Positions 55,950 through 64,000 of a stretch of DNA of 64,000 nucleotides are shown here, piece by piece. The stretch's first letter is position 1. The number at the start of each line of letters is the position of its first letter. The position numbers and the translations under genes were made by a program. Source of the DNA: Pseudomonas lini (GTDB lineage: Bacteria > Pseudomonadota > Gammaproteobacteria > Pseudomonadales > Pseudomonadaceae); NCBI RefSeq assembly GCF_001042905.1, contig NZ_JYLB01000002.1, forward strand, positions 496,001 through 560,000, in the 5' to 3' direction. The notes under the pieces are model-generated. The model worked only from the letters and a program-made list of their open reading frames with translations, was not told the origin of the DNA and searched no databases.

Positions 55950-56783
55950 ATGTATTCACTTGAAGATCTGTTGCACCTGATGAGCCGTCTGCGCGACCCG
56001 CAGTACGGCTGCCCGTGGGATATCAAGCAAACCTACGCGACCATCGTCCCGCACACCCTGGAAGAAGCCTACGAAGTCGCCGACGCCATCGAGCGCGGGG
56101 ACTTCGATCATTTGCAGGGTGAGTTGGGCGACTTGTTGTTCCAGGTGGTTTATTACAGCCAATTGGCCCGGGAAGAAGGGCGTTTCGAGTTCGATGGTGT
56201 GGTCGACAGCATCACGCGCAAGCTGATCCGCCGTCATCCTCACGTGTTCCCCACCGGTGATCTGTATGCGTCGCAGGACATCCCGCGTTTGAATGAAGAG
56301 CAGGTCAAGCAACGTTGGGAAGAGATCAAGGCTGAAGAACGCGCCGAGAAGTCTTCGGCGCCGCAGCAGTTGTCCTTGCTCGACGACGTGCCTGCCGCGT
56401 TGCCGGCGCTGTCCCGTTCGGCAAAGCTGCAGAAGCGCGCAGGGCAGGTCGGTTTCGACTGGCCGGACGCCTTGCCGGTGCTCGACAAGGTGCGCGAAGA
56501 GCTCGATGAAGTGCTCGAAGCCATGGCCGACAATGACTCGGCAGCGATTGCCGATGAAGTCGGCGACCTGCTGTTTTCCGTGGTCAATCTGGCGCGACAC
56601 CTCAAGGTCGATCCGGAAACGGCACTGCGTAGCGCGAACTCAAAGTTTGAAAGACGCTTCCGATTTATCGAACAGGCATTGCGCGACACCCACCGTCCCA
56701 TAGAAGATTGCACCCTCGAAGAGTTGGACGCCTTGTGGGGCGAAGCCAAACGTCAGGAAAAGAATTTGCCCAGCTGCGGTTGA
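55950..56783 (+). CDS. mazG: Nucleoside triphosphate pyrophosphohydrolase MazG (277 aa)
   Basis: Two MazG folds: an N-terminal one (CPWDIKQTYATIVPHTLEEAYEVADAIE, cited here as EEAYEVADAIE near 34, and GELGDLLFQVV near 51) and a C-terminal one (EELDEVLEAMA near 185, EVGDLLFSVVNLARH near 204). The paired Glu/Asp residues bind Mg2+. It hydrolyses NTPs to NMPs. Sitting after relA, it may also affect the ppGpp response, as shown for E. coli MazG. Confidence 0.95.
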   Translation: MYSLEDLLHLMSRLRDPQYGCPWDIKQTYATIVPHTLEEAYEVADAIERGDFDHLQGELGDLLFQVVYYSQLAREEGRFEFDGVVDSITRKLIRRHPHVFPTGDLYASQDIPRLNEEQVKQRWEEIKAEERAEKSSAPQQLSLLDDVPAALPALSRSAKLQKRAGQVGFDWPDALPVLDKVREELDEVLEAMADNDSAAIADEVGDLLFSVVNLARHLKVDPETALRSANSKFERRFRFIEQALRDTHRPIEDCTLEELDALWGEAKRQEKNLPSCG

Positions 56784-56811
56784 GCAGTTGCCTAAGTGAG
56801 AAATAAGCACC

Positions 56812-57354
56812 ATGAGCATTTCCCTTCGCGACCAGTTGCTCAAAGCAGGGCTGGTCAATCAAAAGCAGGCCAAACAGGTCGGCAAAGAGAAGCAGAAGCA
56901 GCAACGTCTGGCCCACAAAGGCCAGATTGAACTCGATGACTCCCAGCAGCGTGCCGCTCAGGAAGCCATGGCCGAGAAGGTCAAGCGCGACCAGGAGCTG
57001 AACCGCCAGCAGCAGGAGAAGGCAGAAGCGAAGGCCCGCGCCGCCCAGGTCAAGCAATTGATTGAAGTCTCGCGCCTGCCCAAGCTGACCACCGAGGATT
57101 ACTACAACTTCGTCGACGACAAGAAGGTCAAGCGCATCTCCGTCAACACGCTGATGCGCAACAAGCTCAGCAGCGGTTCGCTGGCGATCGTGCATCATGC
57201 CGGCGGTTACGAAGTGATCCCTCGTGAAGCGGCCCTGAAGATTCAGGAGCGCGATCCACAACGCATCGTGCAGTTGAATGTGAAGACAGAAGAAGTCAGC
57301 GCCGAAGACGATCCGTATGCGGCCTATCAGATCCCTGACGATCTGATGTGGTAA
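56812..57354 (+). CDS. DUF2058 (YaiL-type) protein (180 aa)
   Basis: The N-terminus LRDQLLKAGLVNQKQAKQV is the family signature. A long, highly charged Lys/Gln/Glu helix follows (about residues 20-85, likely coiled coil), then a small globular end (VSRLPKLTTEDYYNFVDDKKVKRI region). It has been annotated as a nucleoprotein or polynucleotide-associated enzyme regulator without firm proof. It lies 28 bp after mazG. Confidence 0.88.
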   Translation: MSISLRDQLLKAGLVNQKQAKQVGKEKQKQQRLAHKGQIELDDSQQRAAQEAMAEKVKRDQELNRQQQEKAEAKARAAQVKQLIEVSRLPKLTTEDYYNFVDDKKVKRISVNTLMRNKLSSGSLAIVHHAGGYEVIPREAALKIQERDPQRIVQLNVKTEEVSAEDDPYAAYQIPDDLMW

Positions 57355-57370
57355 GCCGTTAGAAACTGCA

Positions 57371-57409
57371 AAAACGACAAACCCCGCTCATGGCGGGGTT
57401 TGTCGTTTT
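57371..57409. terminator. Bidirectional rho-independent terminator
   Basis: aaaacgacaaaccccgc-tcat-ggcggggtttgtcgtttt serves the DUF2058 gene (plus) and the small minus-strand gene that converges on it. Confidence 0.93.
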
Positions 57410-57421
57410 CAATGCTATGAA

Positions 57422-57610
57422 TTATGCAGAGCGTGCTTCGCGCTGCTGTTCCAGTGTTTCCAGTTCGGCCTTGTACTTGTGGGCTTCGGTCTCGGAGTGG
57501 AACATCCCGACCAGCAGGTCTTGTTGATGTACATCCCAGATGCGGATACCGGCGGCGATGCCTTCATGGGACATATGTGAATCGTCGCGTTCAGTTACTT
57601 TTACAGTCAT
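57422..57610 (-). CDS. Small conserved-looking protein (62 aa)
   Basis: ATG 57610 has GGAG 7 bp upstream and a shared terminator downstream, so I take this short frame as real. The protein is soluble and charged (GIRIWDVHQQDLLVGMFHSE, then a Glu/Arg-rich helix). A small protein at this position downstream of the DUF2058 gene also exists in PAO1 as I recall. Function unknown. Confidence 0.72.
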   Translation of the reverse strand: MTVKVTERDDSHMSHEGIAAGIRIWDVHQQDLLVGMFHSETEAHKYKAELETLEQQREARSA

Positions 57611-57834
57611 CTGCTAGCTCCAATCTCTGTTATCTGCAGCAAGGCGTGTGCAGGCCTTTGTTATATATTTTGTTAGCTGGCTAAGTAAACGACAGAGTTC
57701 GGCAACCCATTTTTGCAGAATCGGCAAAAGTCCTGCAGCCCGCTAAATACGTGACATTCAGTCGCAGGCCATTGAGTTTCATGACAAATGTTTCATGTTT
57801 GCGAAGAGCAAAACCACGAATTTGAACCTGATTA

Positions 57835-57905
57835 CCTGTAGGAGCCAGGCTTGCCGGCGAAGACCTACTCAAGGACGCCTTCGCCGGCAAGCCTGGCTCC
57901 TACAG
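57835..57905. repeat. REP-like inverted repeat (TAGGAGCCAGGCTTGCCGGCG type)
   Basis: Arms cctgtaggagccaggcttgc and its complement. Same family as 45453. Confidence 0.9.
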
Positions 57906-57917
57906 GAAAGCAGAGGC

Positions 57918-57953
57918 AAAAAAAACGCCCCGAACCAGTCGGGGCGTTTTTGT
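57918..57953 (-). terminator. Rho-independent terminator after fabB
   Basis: Read on the minus strand, aaacaaaaacgccccgac-tggtt-cggggcgtttttttt, 23 bp after the fabB stop. Confidence 0.92.
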
Positions 57954-57975
57954 TTACGGCGAAGCGGCGGGGGTA

Positions 57976-59196
57976 TTACTTACCCTGCCAGCGCTTCAGT
58001 ACCAGCGTGGCGTTGGTGCCACCGAAGCCGAAGCTGTTGCTCATCACGGTGTTGATGGCGGCGTCTTCGCGAGTCTTGGTCAGGATTGGCATGTCTGCCA
58101 CTTCCGGGTCCAGTTCGTCGATGTTGGCGGAACCCGCCATGAAGTTGCCTTCCATCATCAGCAGGCAGTAGATCGCTTCGTGAACGCCAGCGGCGCCCAG
58201 GGAGTGACCCGACAGGCTCTTGGTGGAGCTGATGGCCGGGGCCTTGTCACCGAACACTTCACGCACACCTTTCATTTCCATGGCATCGCCGACCGGAGTC
58301 GAGGTGCCGTGGGTGTTCAGGTAGTCGATCGGGGTGTCGACGGTGGCCATGGCCATCTGCATGCAGCGGATGGCGCCTTCGCCGCTTGGAGCGACCATGT
58401 CGTAGCCGTCAGAGGTCGCGCCGTAGCCAACGATTTCCGCGTAGATCTTCGCGCCGCGGGCCAGGGCGTGTTCCAGCTCTTCGACCACGACCATGCCGCC
58501 ACCGCCGGCGATGACGAAACCGTCACGCTTGGCGTCGTAGGCACGGGAAGCTTTTTCCGGGGTTTCGTTGTACTGGCTGGACAGTGCGCCCATGGCGTCG
58601 AACAGGAACGATTGGCTCCAGTGTTCTTCTTCACCGCCACCGGCGAACACGATGTCCTGTTTGCCCAACTGGATCTGCTCCACAGCGTTACCGATGCAGT
58701 GAGCACTGGTGGCGCACGCGGAGGAGATCGAGTAGTTCACGCCCTTGATCTTGAACGGCGTGGCCAGGCAAGCCGAAACGGTGCTGCCCATGGTCCGCGT
58801 GACGCGGTACGGGCCGACGCGCTTGACGCCTTTCTCACGCAGGATGTCCAGCGCTTCCATCTGGTTCAAGGTCGACGCGCCACCGGAACCGGCGATCAGG
58901 CCGGTACGCACGTTGGAAACCTGCTCTTCGGTCAGGCCGGAGTCTGCGATGGCGTCTTTCATGGCCAGATAGGCGTAAGCCGCCGCGTGGCCGACGAAGC
59001 GAAAAATCTTGCGATCGATCAGCTCTTCGAGGGGAAGGTCAATGGAGCCGGAAACCTGGCTACGCAGACCCATTTCAGCATATTCCGGGTTGAACCGGAT
59101 GCCAGGGCGGCTTGCACGCAGGTTAGCGGAGACGGTCTCTTTGTCATTGCCCAGGCACGAAACGATGCCCAGACCAGTGATAACGACGCGGCGCAT
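57976..59196 (-). CDS. fabB: 3-oxoacyl-ACP synthase I FabB (406 aa)
   Basis: The catalytic triad is visible: Cys in SSACATSAH near residue 162, His in [11 protein letters not shown] near 297 and His in [11 protein letters not shown] near 333. FabB extends the cis-unsaturated intermediate made by FabA, so the pair makes unsaturated fatty acids. It lies 11 bp after fabA and ends at a strong terminator. Confidence 0.97.
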   Translation of the reverse strand: MRRVVITGLGIVSCLGNDKETVSANLRASRPGIRFNPEYAEMGLRSQVSGSIDLPLEELIDRKIFRFVGHAAAYAYLAMKDAIADSGLTEEQVSNVRTGLIAGSGGASTLNQMEALDILREKGVKRVGPYRVTRTMGSTVSACLATPFKIKGVNYSISSACATSAHCIGNAVEQIQLGKQDIVFAGGGEEEHWSQSFLFDAMGALSSQYNETPEKASRAYDAKRDGFVIAGGGGMVVVEELEHALARGAKIYAEIVGYGATSDGYDMVAPSGEGAIRCMQMAMATVDTPIDYLNTHGTSTPVGDAMEMKGVREVFGDKAPAISSTKSLSGHSLGAAGVHEAIYCLLMMEGNFMAGSANIDELDPEVADMPILTKTREDAAINTVMSNSFGFGGTNATLVLKRWQGK

Positions 59197-59207
59197 GCGG
59201 ATAACCC

Positions 59208-59723
59208 TTAGAAGTTGTCAGTGGAGGTGAAAACGCCGACCCGAAGGCCTTCGGCGGTATAGATTTCGCGGCCGTCGACGGTCACCGAACCATCGGCAAT
59301 GGCCATGTTCAGCTTGCCCTTCAGGACGCGTTTGATATGGATGTTATAGGTGACTTTCTTGGCGGTCGGCAGTACCTGGCCAAAGAATTTCACTTCGCCC
59401 GAACCCAAGGCGCGTCCGCGGCCCGGCAGACCTTGCCAGCCGAGGAAGAAACCGACCAGTTGCCACATGGCATCGAGGCCCAGGCAGCCCGGCATTACCG
59501 GATCACCTTCGAAGTGGCAGGCGAAGAACCACAGGTCTGGAGTGATATCCAGCTCGGCGACCAATTCACCCTTGCCGTACTTGCCACCCTCTTCGCTGAT
59601 ATGGGTGATGCGATCGACCATCAGCATGTTCGGGGCGGGCAGTTGCGCGTTACCTGGGCCGAACAACTCACCACGACTGCAGCGCAGCAGGTCTTCCCGA
59701 GTAAAGGCGTTTTGTTTGGTCAT
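59208..59723 (-). CDS. fabA: 3-hydroxydecanoyl-ACP dehydratase/isomerase FabA (171 aa)
   Basis: The active His is in [13 protein letters not shown] near residue 70 and the Asp in [15 protein letters not shown] near 84. It dehydrates and isomerises the C10 intermediate to start unsaturated fatty acid synthesis. GAGGAG precedes ATG 59723. It is the first gene of fabAB. Confidence 0.97.
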   Translation of the reverse strand: MTKQNAFTREDLLRCSRGELFGPGNAQLPAPNMLMVDRITHISEEGGKYGKGELVAELDITPDLWFFACHFEGDPVMPGCLGLDAMWQLVGFFLGWQGLPGRGRALGSGEVKFFGQVLPTAKKVTYNIHIKRVLKGKLNMAIADGSVTVDGREIYTAEGLRVGVFTSTDNF

Positions 59724-59857
59724 GCGAGCTCCTCAATAGTCCATGCGGCAGGGTGGGGCGAATCTTCCCGGCCGATCGAAGCGTTCATGCCTCGAGTCAG
59801 CAGCCTACTCATAGACTATTGCGTTGTGGTGAAAGTCACAGCACCAAGGACATGAAT

Positions 59858-59871
59858 GTACACTTGTGCAC
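59858..59871. promoter_or_regulatory. Dyad symmetry upstream of fabAB, possible FabR/DesT-type operator
   Basis: gtacacttgtgcac is a near-perfect palindrome (GTRCAC-WW-GTGYAC) 135 bp upstream of the fabA start. FabR and DesT, TetR-type repressors of unsaturated fatty acid genes, bind sites of similar shape. The distance is rather long for direct repression. Confidence 0.35.
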
Positions 59872-59970
59872 TGAAATTATTATTCAAGCCCCTTTTCGGG
59901 CCTGTTCGGGTGCCTAAGACTGCCGCACTTTCGTCTTTCACGCCAGTCGCAGATAGCCGAAAGGCCTGTA

Positions 59971-61872
59971 CTACTGCACCCAACGCTGCAGAATTTGCTG
60001 CAGATCCGTGCGTTTGAAGGGCTTGGCCAGGTAATCGTTCATTCCCGCCGATAAACAGGCTTCGCGGTCGCCCTGCAAGGCATTGGCCGTCAGCGCGATG
60101 ATCGGCACGTCAGCACAGCCGGGCAGTTGGCGAATCTGTCGGGTGGCTTCGTAACCGTCGATGACCGGCAGTCGGCAGTCCATCAGAATCGCGTCGAAAG
60201 TCCGGCTCTCGGCGCTACGCACCGCTTGTGCACCATCGGTGACGACGCTGACAGTAAAGCCCAGACTGCGCAACATTGCTTCGACAACGGTGCGATTGAC
60301 CGCGTTGTCCTCCACCAGCAGCACATCGCGACCTTCGCCGTGGTCATTGCCGGTATGTCCTCGTGGCGTCAACGCTGGCAATGGCTGCTTATACAGAGCC
60401 AAAGGGATTTCCAGGGTGAACACCGAGCCAACGCCTTCTTCGCTCTGAGCACGCAAGGTGCCGCCCATCCGCTCAGCCAGAGTGCGGGCAATCGGCAGCC
60501 CCAGTCCGGTGCCGCCGTAACGTCTTGAAATAGAACTGTCGGCCTGCTGGAACGCGTTGAACATTAACTCCAGGCTTGCGGGCGGGATGCCGATTCCGCT
60601 GTCGCGCACGGTGCAGGTGAACCACAGCAGTTCGTGATCCAGGGACTGCCATTGCGGTTCGATCGTGACGCGGCCCCGTTCGGTGAATTTCAGCGCATTG
60701 CCGACCAGATTGACCAGAATCTGCCGGATCCGCGTCGGATCGCCCTGAACCTGCAGGATGCGCATGTCCTCGGGTATCCGCAGTTGCAAGTCGAGCCCGC
60801 GTTGCACCGCGCTGTGCTGGAACGACTGGGCACAACTGCCGATCAGGTCCGCGAGGTTGAACGGAATATGCTCCAGCTCCAGTTCCGAACGCTCGATGCG
60901 CGAGAAATCGAGAATGTCGTTGATCACTTTGAGCAGGTGCTCGGTGGATTCCGAGGCCAGCGCCGCGTACTCGATCTGCTCCTCGGTCATGTCGGTGGTT
61001 TCCAGTAGTTGCAGCATGCCGAGCACGCCATTCATCGGCGTGCGCAATTCGTGACTCATCATCGCGAGGAAATCGGATTTGGCGTTGTTGGCCTTTTCCG
61101 CTTCCTCGCGGGTCTGGATCAATTGCGCCATGGCCTGATGCTGTTCGCGACTGGCTTGCTCAAGGCCTTGGGCAAGGTTGTTGATGTGCTGCGACAGGGC
61201 GCCCAGTTCAGTGTCGTCGACAATCGGCAGGGGCGTTTTGTAGTCGCCCTTCTGGATCGCCTTGACGGCGTTGCCGATGTCGTGGATCGGTTGCGACAGG
61301 CTGCCGGCCAGGCGTCGAGCCAGCAAAAACGTAAACAGCAGAGCGAACAAGGCAAGGATCCCGGCCTTGAAGAGGATTTCCTGCTGGCGTTGGTTGAAGG
61401 CGTCATTGGACAGGCCGACGATCACCCGGCCCAGATAATCCTCGCCCGGCGCACTGGCGGCGGTACGGCTGTTCTGAAAAAAGTCATTGTTGAGCGCGAT
61501 GCGTTGCAGGCGCACCGGTGCCTGGAACACTTCGACCTGATGCGAGCGGTTGTGGGCTTCCGACGGTTGCTCGACGTACACCAGAATCCGGTTGGCTCTG
61601 TCCTGTACTTCCAGAAAGCGTACGTTGGGCGTCGCCAGGGTGGCCTTGAGCAAACTTTCAAGCACCTCTTTGTTACCCGAAATGACCCCGTATTCGGTGG
61701 CCGGCGCCAGTTGATTGGCGATCAGCTGACCGGTGTGATTGAGTTCCTGGCGCAGGTCCTGGATTCGCACGAAGGTGAAAAAACTGATCAGCAGCAACGT
61801 CAGCAGCAGGGCCGGGCCGAGGCTGATGATCTGGGTGCGGGTATTGATGTCCCAACCGCGACGGAAGGTCAT
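59971..61872 (-). CDS. Hybrid sensor histidine kinase, PA1611-like (633 aa)
   Basis: TM1 lies at about residues 16-36. A periplasmic domain of about 130 residues ends EDYLGRVIVGLSNDAF (CHASE8-like). TM2 lies at about 168-188. HAMP, HisKA (AMMSHELRTPMNG), HATPase ([33 protein letters not shown]) and a receiver (LLVEDNAVNR, AILMDCRLPVIDG, YLAKPF) follow. There is no Hpt domain, so phosphate must pass to a separate protein such as HptB. In PAO1 the gene next to fabA-fabB is PA1611, a hybrid kinase reported to bind RetS; size, order and domains agree. Its start overlaps the previous stop by 4 bp. Confidence 0.9.
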   Translation of the reverse strand: MTFRRGWDINTRTQIISLGPALLLTLLLISFFTFVRIQDLRQELNHTGQLIANQLAPATEYGVISGNKEVLESLLKATLATPNVRFLEVQDRANRILVYVEQPSEAHNRSHQVEVFQAPVRLQRIALNNDFFQNSRTAASAPGEDYLGRVIVGLSNDAFNQRQQEILFKAGILALFALLFTFLLARRLAGSLSQPIHDIGNAVKAIQKGDYKTPLPIVDDTELGALSQHINNLAQGLEQASREQHQAMAQLIQTREEAEKANNAKSDFLAMMSHELRTPMNGVLGMLQLLETTDMTEEQIEYAALASESTEHLLKVINDILDFSRIERSELELEHIPFNLADLIGSCAQSFQHSAVQRGLDLQLRIPEDMRILQVQGDPTRIRQILVNLVGNALKFTERGRVTIEPQWQSLDHELLWFTCTVRDSGIGIPPASLELMFNAFQQADSSISRRYGGTGLGLPIARTLAERMGGTLRAQSEEGVGSVFTLEIPLALYKQPLPALTPRGHTGNDHGEGRDVLLVEDNAVNRTVVEAMLRSLGFTVSVVTDGAQAVRSAESRTFDAILMDCRLPVIDGYEATRQIRQLPGCADVPIIALTANALQGDREACLSAGMNDYLAKPFKRTDLQQILQRWVQ

Positions 61873-62801
61873 GGGCGGCGTTCTCCTTCGGCCAGCTGTG
61901 TTGCGACAGAGGCTTCATTCATCGGTTCAATACTGAGTGAACGAGCCACTTGCGGGTTGCTCAAGACCTTGAAGTGTTGCGGATACAGTGCGCGCGGCCA
62001 GGTGCTCGAGGGGCGGTCGAGCAGCTCGTCGAGAATCTTCAGCCAATCGTTCTGGTCGCTGTAAGTACTGGCCAGACTGCCGGCCCTGACAAAGGCTGCG
62101 TTGGGACCGATCAGCGCCAGTTGCCGCGCATAGCTGCTGAGCAGCAGGTTTTTCACGGTTTTCGGGTTGTACAGATCAGGGTCGTCCAGGCCCAGCAGCA
62201 CATCACTGTTTTTCAGCAGGGCCTGCAAGGGACGGCTGTCATTGGTGTTATCCCAACGCTCGGTGACCACTTCAAGGCCCAGGGGCAGGGCGGCCTGACG
62301 CACTTCTTTCAACAAAAATTCGCTGTGGCTGTCGACAAGCACGCCGACCCGCCGGGCCTCAGGCAGGAGCAGTCGGGTCAGGCGCAACTGTCGGTCCAGC
62401 GGCGGATCACTCCAGAGCAGGCTGAGGTGCGGGGGCATTTCATTGCCCAAGCGTTGGCGGGCTTGCAGGCGACTGATGCGCAGCACCAGCGTTGCCGGGC
62501 CCTGGGCGTCTTGCAGGCGCCAGTCGAGGCTGGGCAAGTCGAGCAGAACCAGACGGGTGTCGACGGGCAGTTGGCCTGGCGCCGGCAGGCTGGCGACAGG
62601 CTGGAAGCGCACGCTGTCGGTGGGGCGCAACTCGCTGAGGGCCTGAACGAAAGACTGCACGCCGGCACCGTCCTCGGCGCCGGTCAGCAGAATGTCAGCG
62701 GCCCGTGCCGGCAGATTGCACAGCAGCCCGGTAAACACCAGGCACAACCCGGCCAGCAGGCGGCCAAGGGTTGGCGTCTTCGGTGACGGGCGATGCGGCA
62801 T
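61869..62801 (-). CDS. Periplasmic ABC substrate-binding-like protein (310 aa)
   Basis: A signal peptide (LLAGLCLVFTGLLCNLPARAA, cited as CLVFTGLLCNLPARA) is followed by a two-lobed fold resembling the ABC_sub_bind family: RLLLPEARRVGVLVDSHSEF near residue 140, NSDVLLGLDDPDLYNPKTV near 205. No ABC permease or ATPase is nearby. It overlaps the hybrid kinase by 4 bp (ATGA) and starts 1 bp after the receptor stop. It therefore looks like a sensor accessory protein presenting a ligand to the kinase. The ligand is unknown. Confidence 0.8.
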   Translation of the reverse strand: MPHRPSPKTPTLGRLLAGLCLVFTGLLCNLPARAADILLTGAEDGAGVQSFVQALSELRPTDSVRFQPVASLPAPGQLPVDTRLVLLDLPSLDWRLQDAQGPATLVLRISRLQARQRLGNEMPPHLSLLWSDPPLDRQLRLTRLLLPEARRVGVLVDSHSEFLLKEVRQAALPLGLEVVTERWDNTNDSRPLQALLKNSDVLLGLDDPDLYNPKTVKNLLLSSYARQLALIGPNAAFVRAGSLASTYSDQNDWLKILDELLDRPSSTWPRALYPQHFKVLSNPQVARSLSIEPMNEASVATQLAEGERRP

Positions 62802-62802
62802 C

Positions 62803-64000
62803 TTAAAACTCCAGCTCCGCGCTGAAGTAGAGCACCCGGCGATCGTCGTAGTTGTTGTCGACGAAGGTGGTGGGCTGATTGTCGAGGCGTTGCTGGAGGA
62901 CCCCGGCCAGTTCCAGATTGGCCTTGCCTAAACCGATGCGTTTGGCGATGCGGGTGTCGACCCGTTCGAAGCGGTAACCGTTGAGGGCGTCGGCACCATA
63001 GTAGAAGAGCGCGCTGTTCCAGCCCTGGCCCCAATTGCGTAGCCAACCGGCGGAGCCGCTGTTGCGCGCAGTCTGTTGTGCATCCAGCGGGTTGCTGGCT
63101 TCGGCGTCGACATAGGCATAAGTCAGGCGCAGACGATCGGCGCTGCTGACGCGCCAATCCAGCTGGGTTTCAGTTCCAGTGAAGCGCGAGCTGTTCGAGT
63201 TGCTGGCGATGTACTGGTTGTTGCGCAGTGGTTCGCTGATCATGCCGGTGATTTCGTCGTAGAACAGCTTCACGTCGACCGCCAGCCCCCACTCTGCGAA
63301 GTAGCCGTTGTAGCCCAATTCCCGGGAGCGCATGCGTTCCTGTTCGAGGTCACCCGGGCCACGGGTCTTGACGAAATAGCGGGCGCTGGACTGGCCGTAG
63401 GCACTGGGCTTCAGGTTGGTCACCTGATAACTCCAGTTGACGTTGTTCTCGAACATGTCCGGCGAGCGGATGGCTTCCGAATACACCGCGCGCAAGCCGT
63501 GGCGCGGGTTAATCAGGTAATTGACCGCCACCCGCGGGGTCAGCGAGTGGCCGGTCAATTGCGTGTCTTCGTACATCGCCCCGCCCTGCAGCAACCAGTG
63601 TTCGGTGGCGCGCCACTCGAGTTGGCCGAACGCCCGCCAGGTGGTGTCGTCGAGCGTGCCATTGAAGTAGGTCTCGGAATTGGCCCGGTCGTAACGATAG
63701 TTCATGCCACTGACCAGCCGCAGACTGTCGGACAGGCTGAGCGTGTCTTGCAGTTCGAGGTCGTAGCGCGATTCCCGGGCGCTCTGGTCGATGTCGCCGC
63801 AGAGGGTTTGCCGGGCGCCATTTCGCCATTGATCCAGCACCTGATTGCCCAATGCCTGTTCGGCCGGTGTGCCTGTCGGTGCACCTAAGCTGGTAAAGCG
63901 CACCATGTTGCGCGCCAGGCGTTCGGTGTAATTCGGATTGAGTTGCCAGAGCTCGGTCAGTTCCGGGCTGAATGAGATCTCGGCATCGCAGGCACGCCAG
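62803..64000 (-). CDS. TonB-dependent outer-membrane receptor, C-terminal part (partial)
   Basis: The frame is open to the window edge, giving about 398 C-terminal residues. They show alternating beta-strands of a TonB-receptor barrel: PELTELWQLNPNYTERL, RVAVNYLINPRHGLRAVYSEAIRSPDMFEN (cited as YSEAIRSPDMFEN), SRELGYNGYF, and a final ELEF with C-terminal Phe. The plug domain and TonB box lie outside the window. The ligand could be a siderophore or another large molecule. It is the first seen gene of the three-gene operon. Confidence 0.9.
   Translation of the reverse strand, partial: WRACDAEISFSPELTELWQLNPNYTERLARNMVRFTSLGAPTGTPAEQALGNQVLDQWRNGARQTLCGDIDQSARESRYDLELQDTLSLSDSLRLVSGMNYRYDRANSETYFNGTLDDTTWRAFGQLEWRATEHWLLQGGAMYEDTQLTGHSLTPRVAVNYLINPRHGLRAVYSEAIRSPDMFENNVNWSYQVTNLKPSAYGQSSARYFVKTRGPGDLEQERMRSRELGYNGYFAEWGLAVDVKLFYDEITGMISEPLRNNQYIASNSNSSRFTGTETQLDWRVSSADRLRLTYAYVDAEASNPLDAQQTARNSGSAGWLRNWGQGWNSALFYYGADALNGYRFERVDTRIAKRIGLGKANLELAGVLQQRLDNQPTTFVDNNYDDRRVLYFSAELEF

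Overview
This window comes from a Pseudomonas chromosome, most likely the P. fluorescens group. The evidence is the flagellar block flgZ-flgN-flgM-flgA / cheV-cheR-flgBCDE, the oprH-phoP-phoQ operon, the ldhA-gacS / cysM-rlmD-relA-mazG block, fabA-fabB, and about eighteen Pseudomonas-type REP/REPIN palindromes in the intergenic gaps. Many blocks match stretches of P. aeruginosa PAO1 gene order as I recall it, but they are joined in a different order. I see no tRNA, rRNA, CRISPR array, prophage or insertion sequence. Nearly all genes look intact. Only the two genes cut by the window edges are partial.

Layout. 1-4744 (minus): the N-terminal part of a very large VCBS-repeat adhesin, with nine tandem DNA repeats of 294 or 300 bp. 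4745-5491: its upstream gap, holding an orphan promoter/terminator pair that may be a small RNA. 5492-12850: a hypothetical gene, a 1,383-residue CheB-CheR-PAS-kinase-receiver hybrid and, divergent from it, a response regulator with TPR-like repeats plus a short kinase. 13123-15920: a glutamine-synthetase-like ligase and an MFS transporter. 15985-23769: flagellar and chemotaxis genes with recognisable FliA and RpoN promoters. 24035-29995: nrdA, with no nrdB beside it, and a two-component pair. 30136-34845: pcpS, a dienelactone hydrolase and oprH-phoP-phoQ preceded by three phased PhoP-type half-sites. 35225-38613: a DUF6124 gene with a structured leader, then an AraC-type regulator divergent from the RpoN-dependent dctA. 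38759-47008: CoA-transferase, SprT, Yip1, TtcA, Tag-like glycosylase, WrbA, ArsC-like, TlpA-like and several small proteins. 47014-57610: ldhA, gacS, cysM, rlmD, relA, mazG, DUF2058 and a small protein. 57976-59723: fabB and fabA. 59971-64000: a hybrid sensor kinase resembling PA1611, a periplasmic substrate-binding-like protein and a TonB-dependent receptor (partial), in one tightly packed operon.

How the parts fit. The window is rich in surface-lifestyle control. It has a giant adhesin, flagellar hook and rod genes, a c-di-GMP flagellar brake (FlgZ), the Gac global regulator, a second hybrid kinase of the RetS/HptB-linked type, PhoPQ and the stringent-response enzyme RelA. The most unusual assembly is the receptor / periplasmic protein / hybrid kinase operon at the right edge. 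It looks like a trans-envelope sensing chain that could feed the same Gac/Rsm decision as GacS, which is encoded about 9 kb away. Locus comparisons with PAO1 are from memory and should be checked by alignment.
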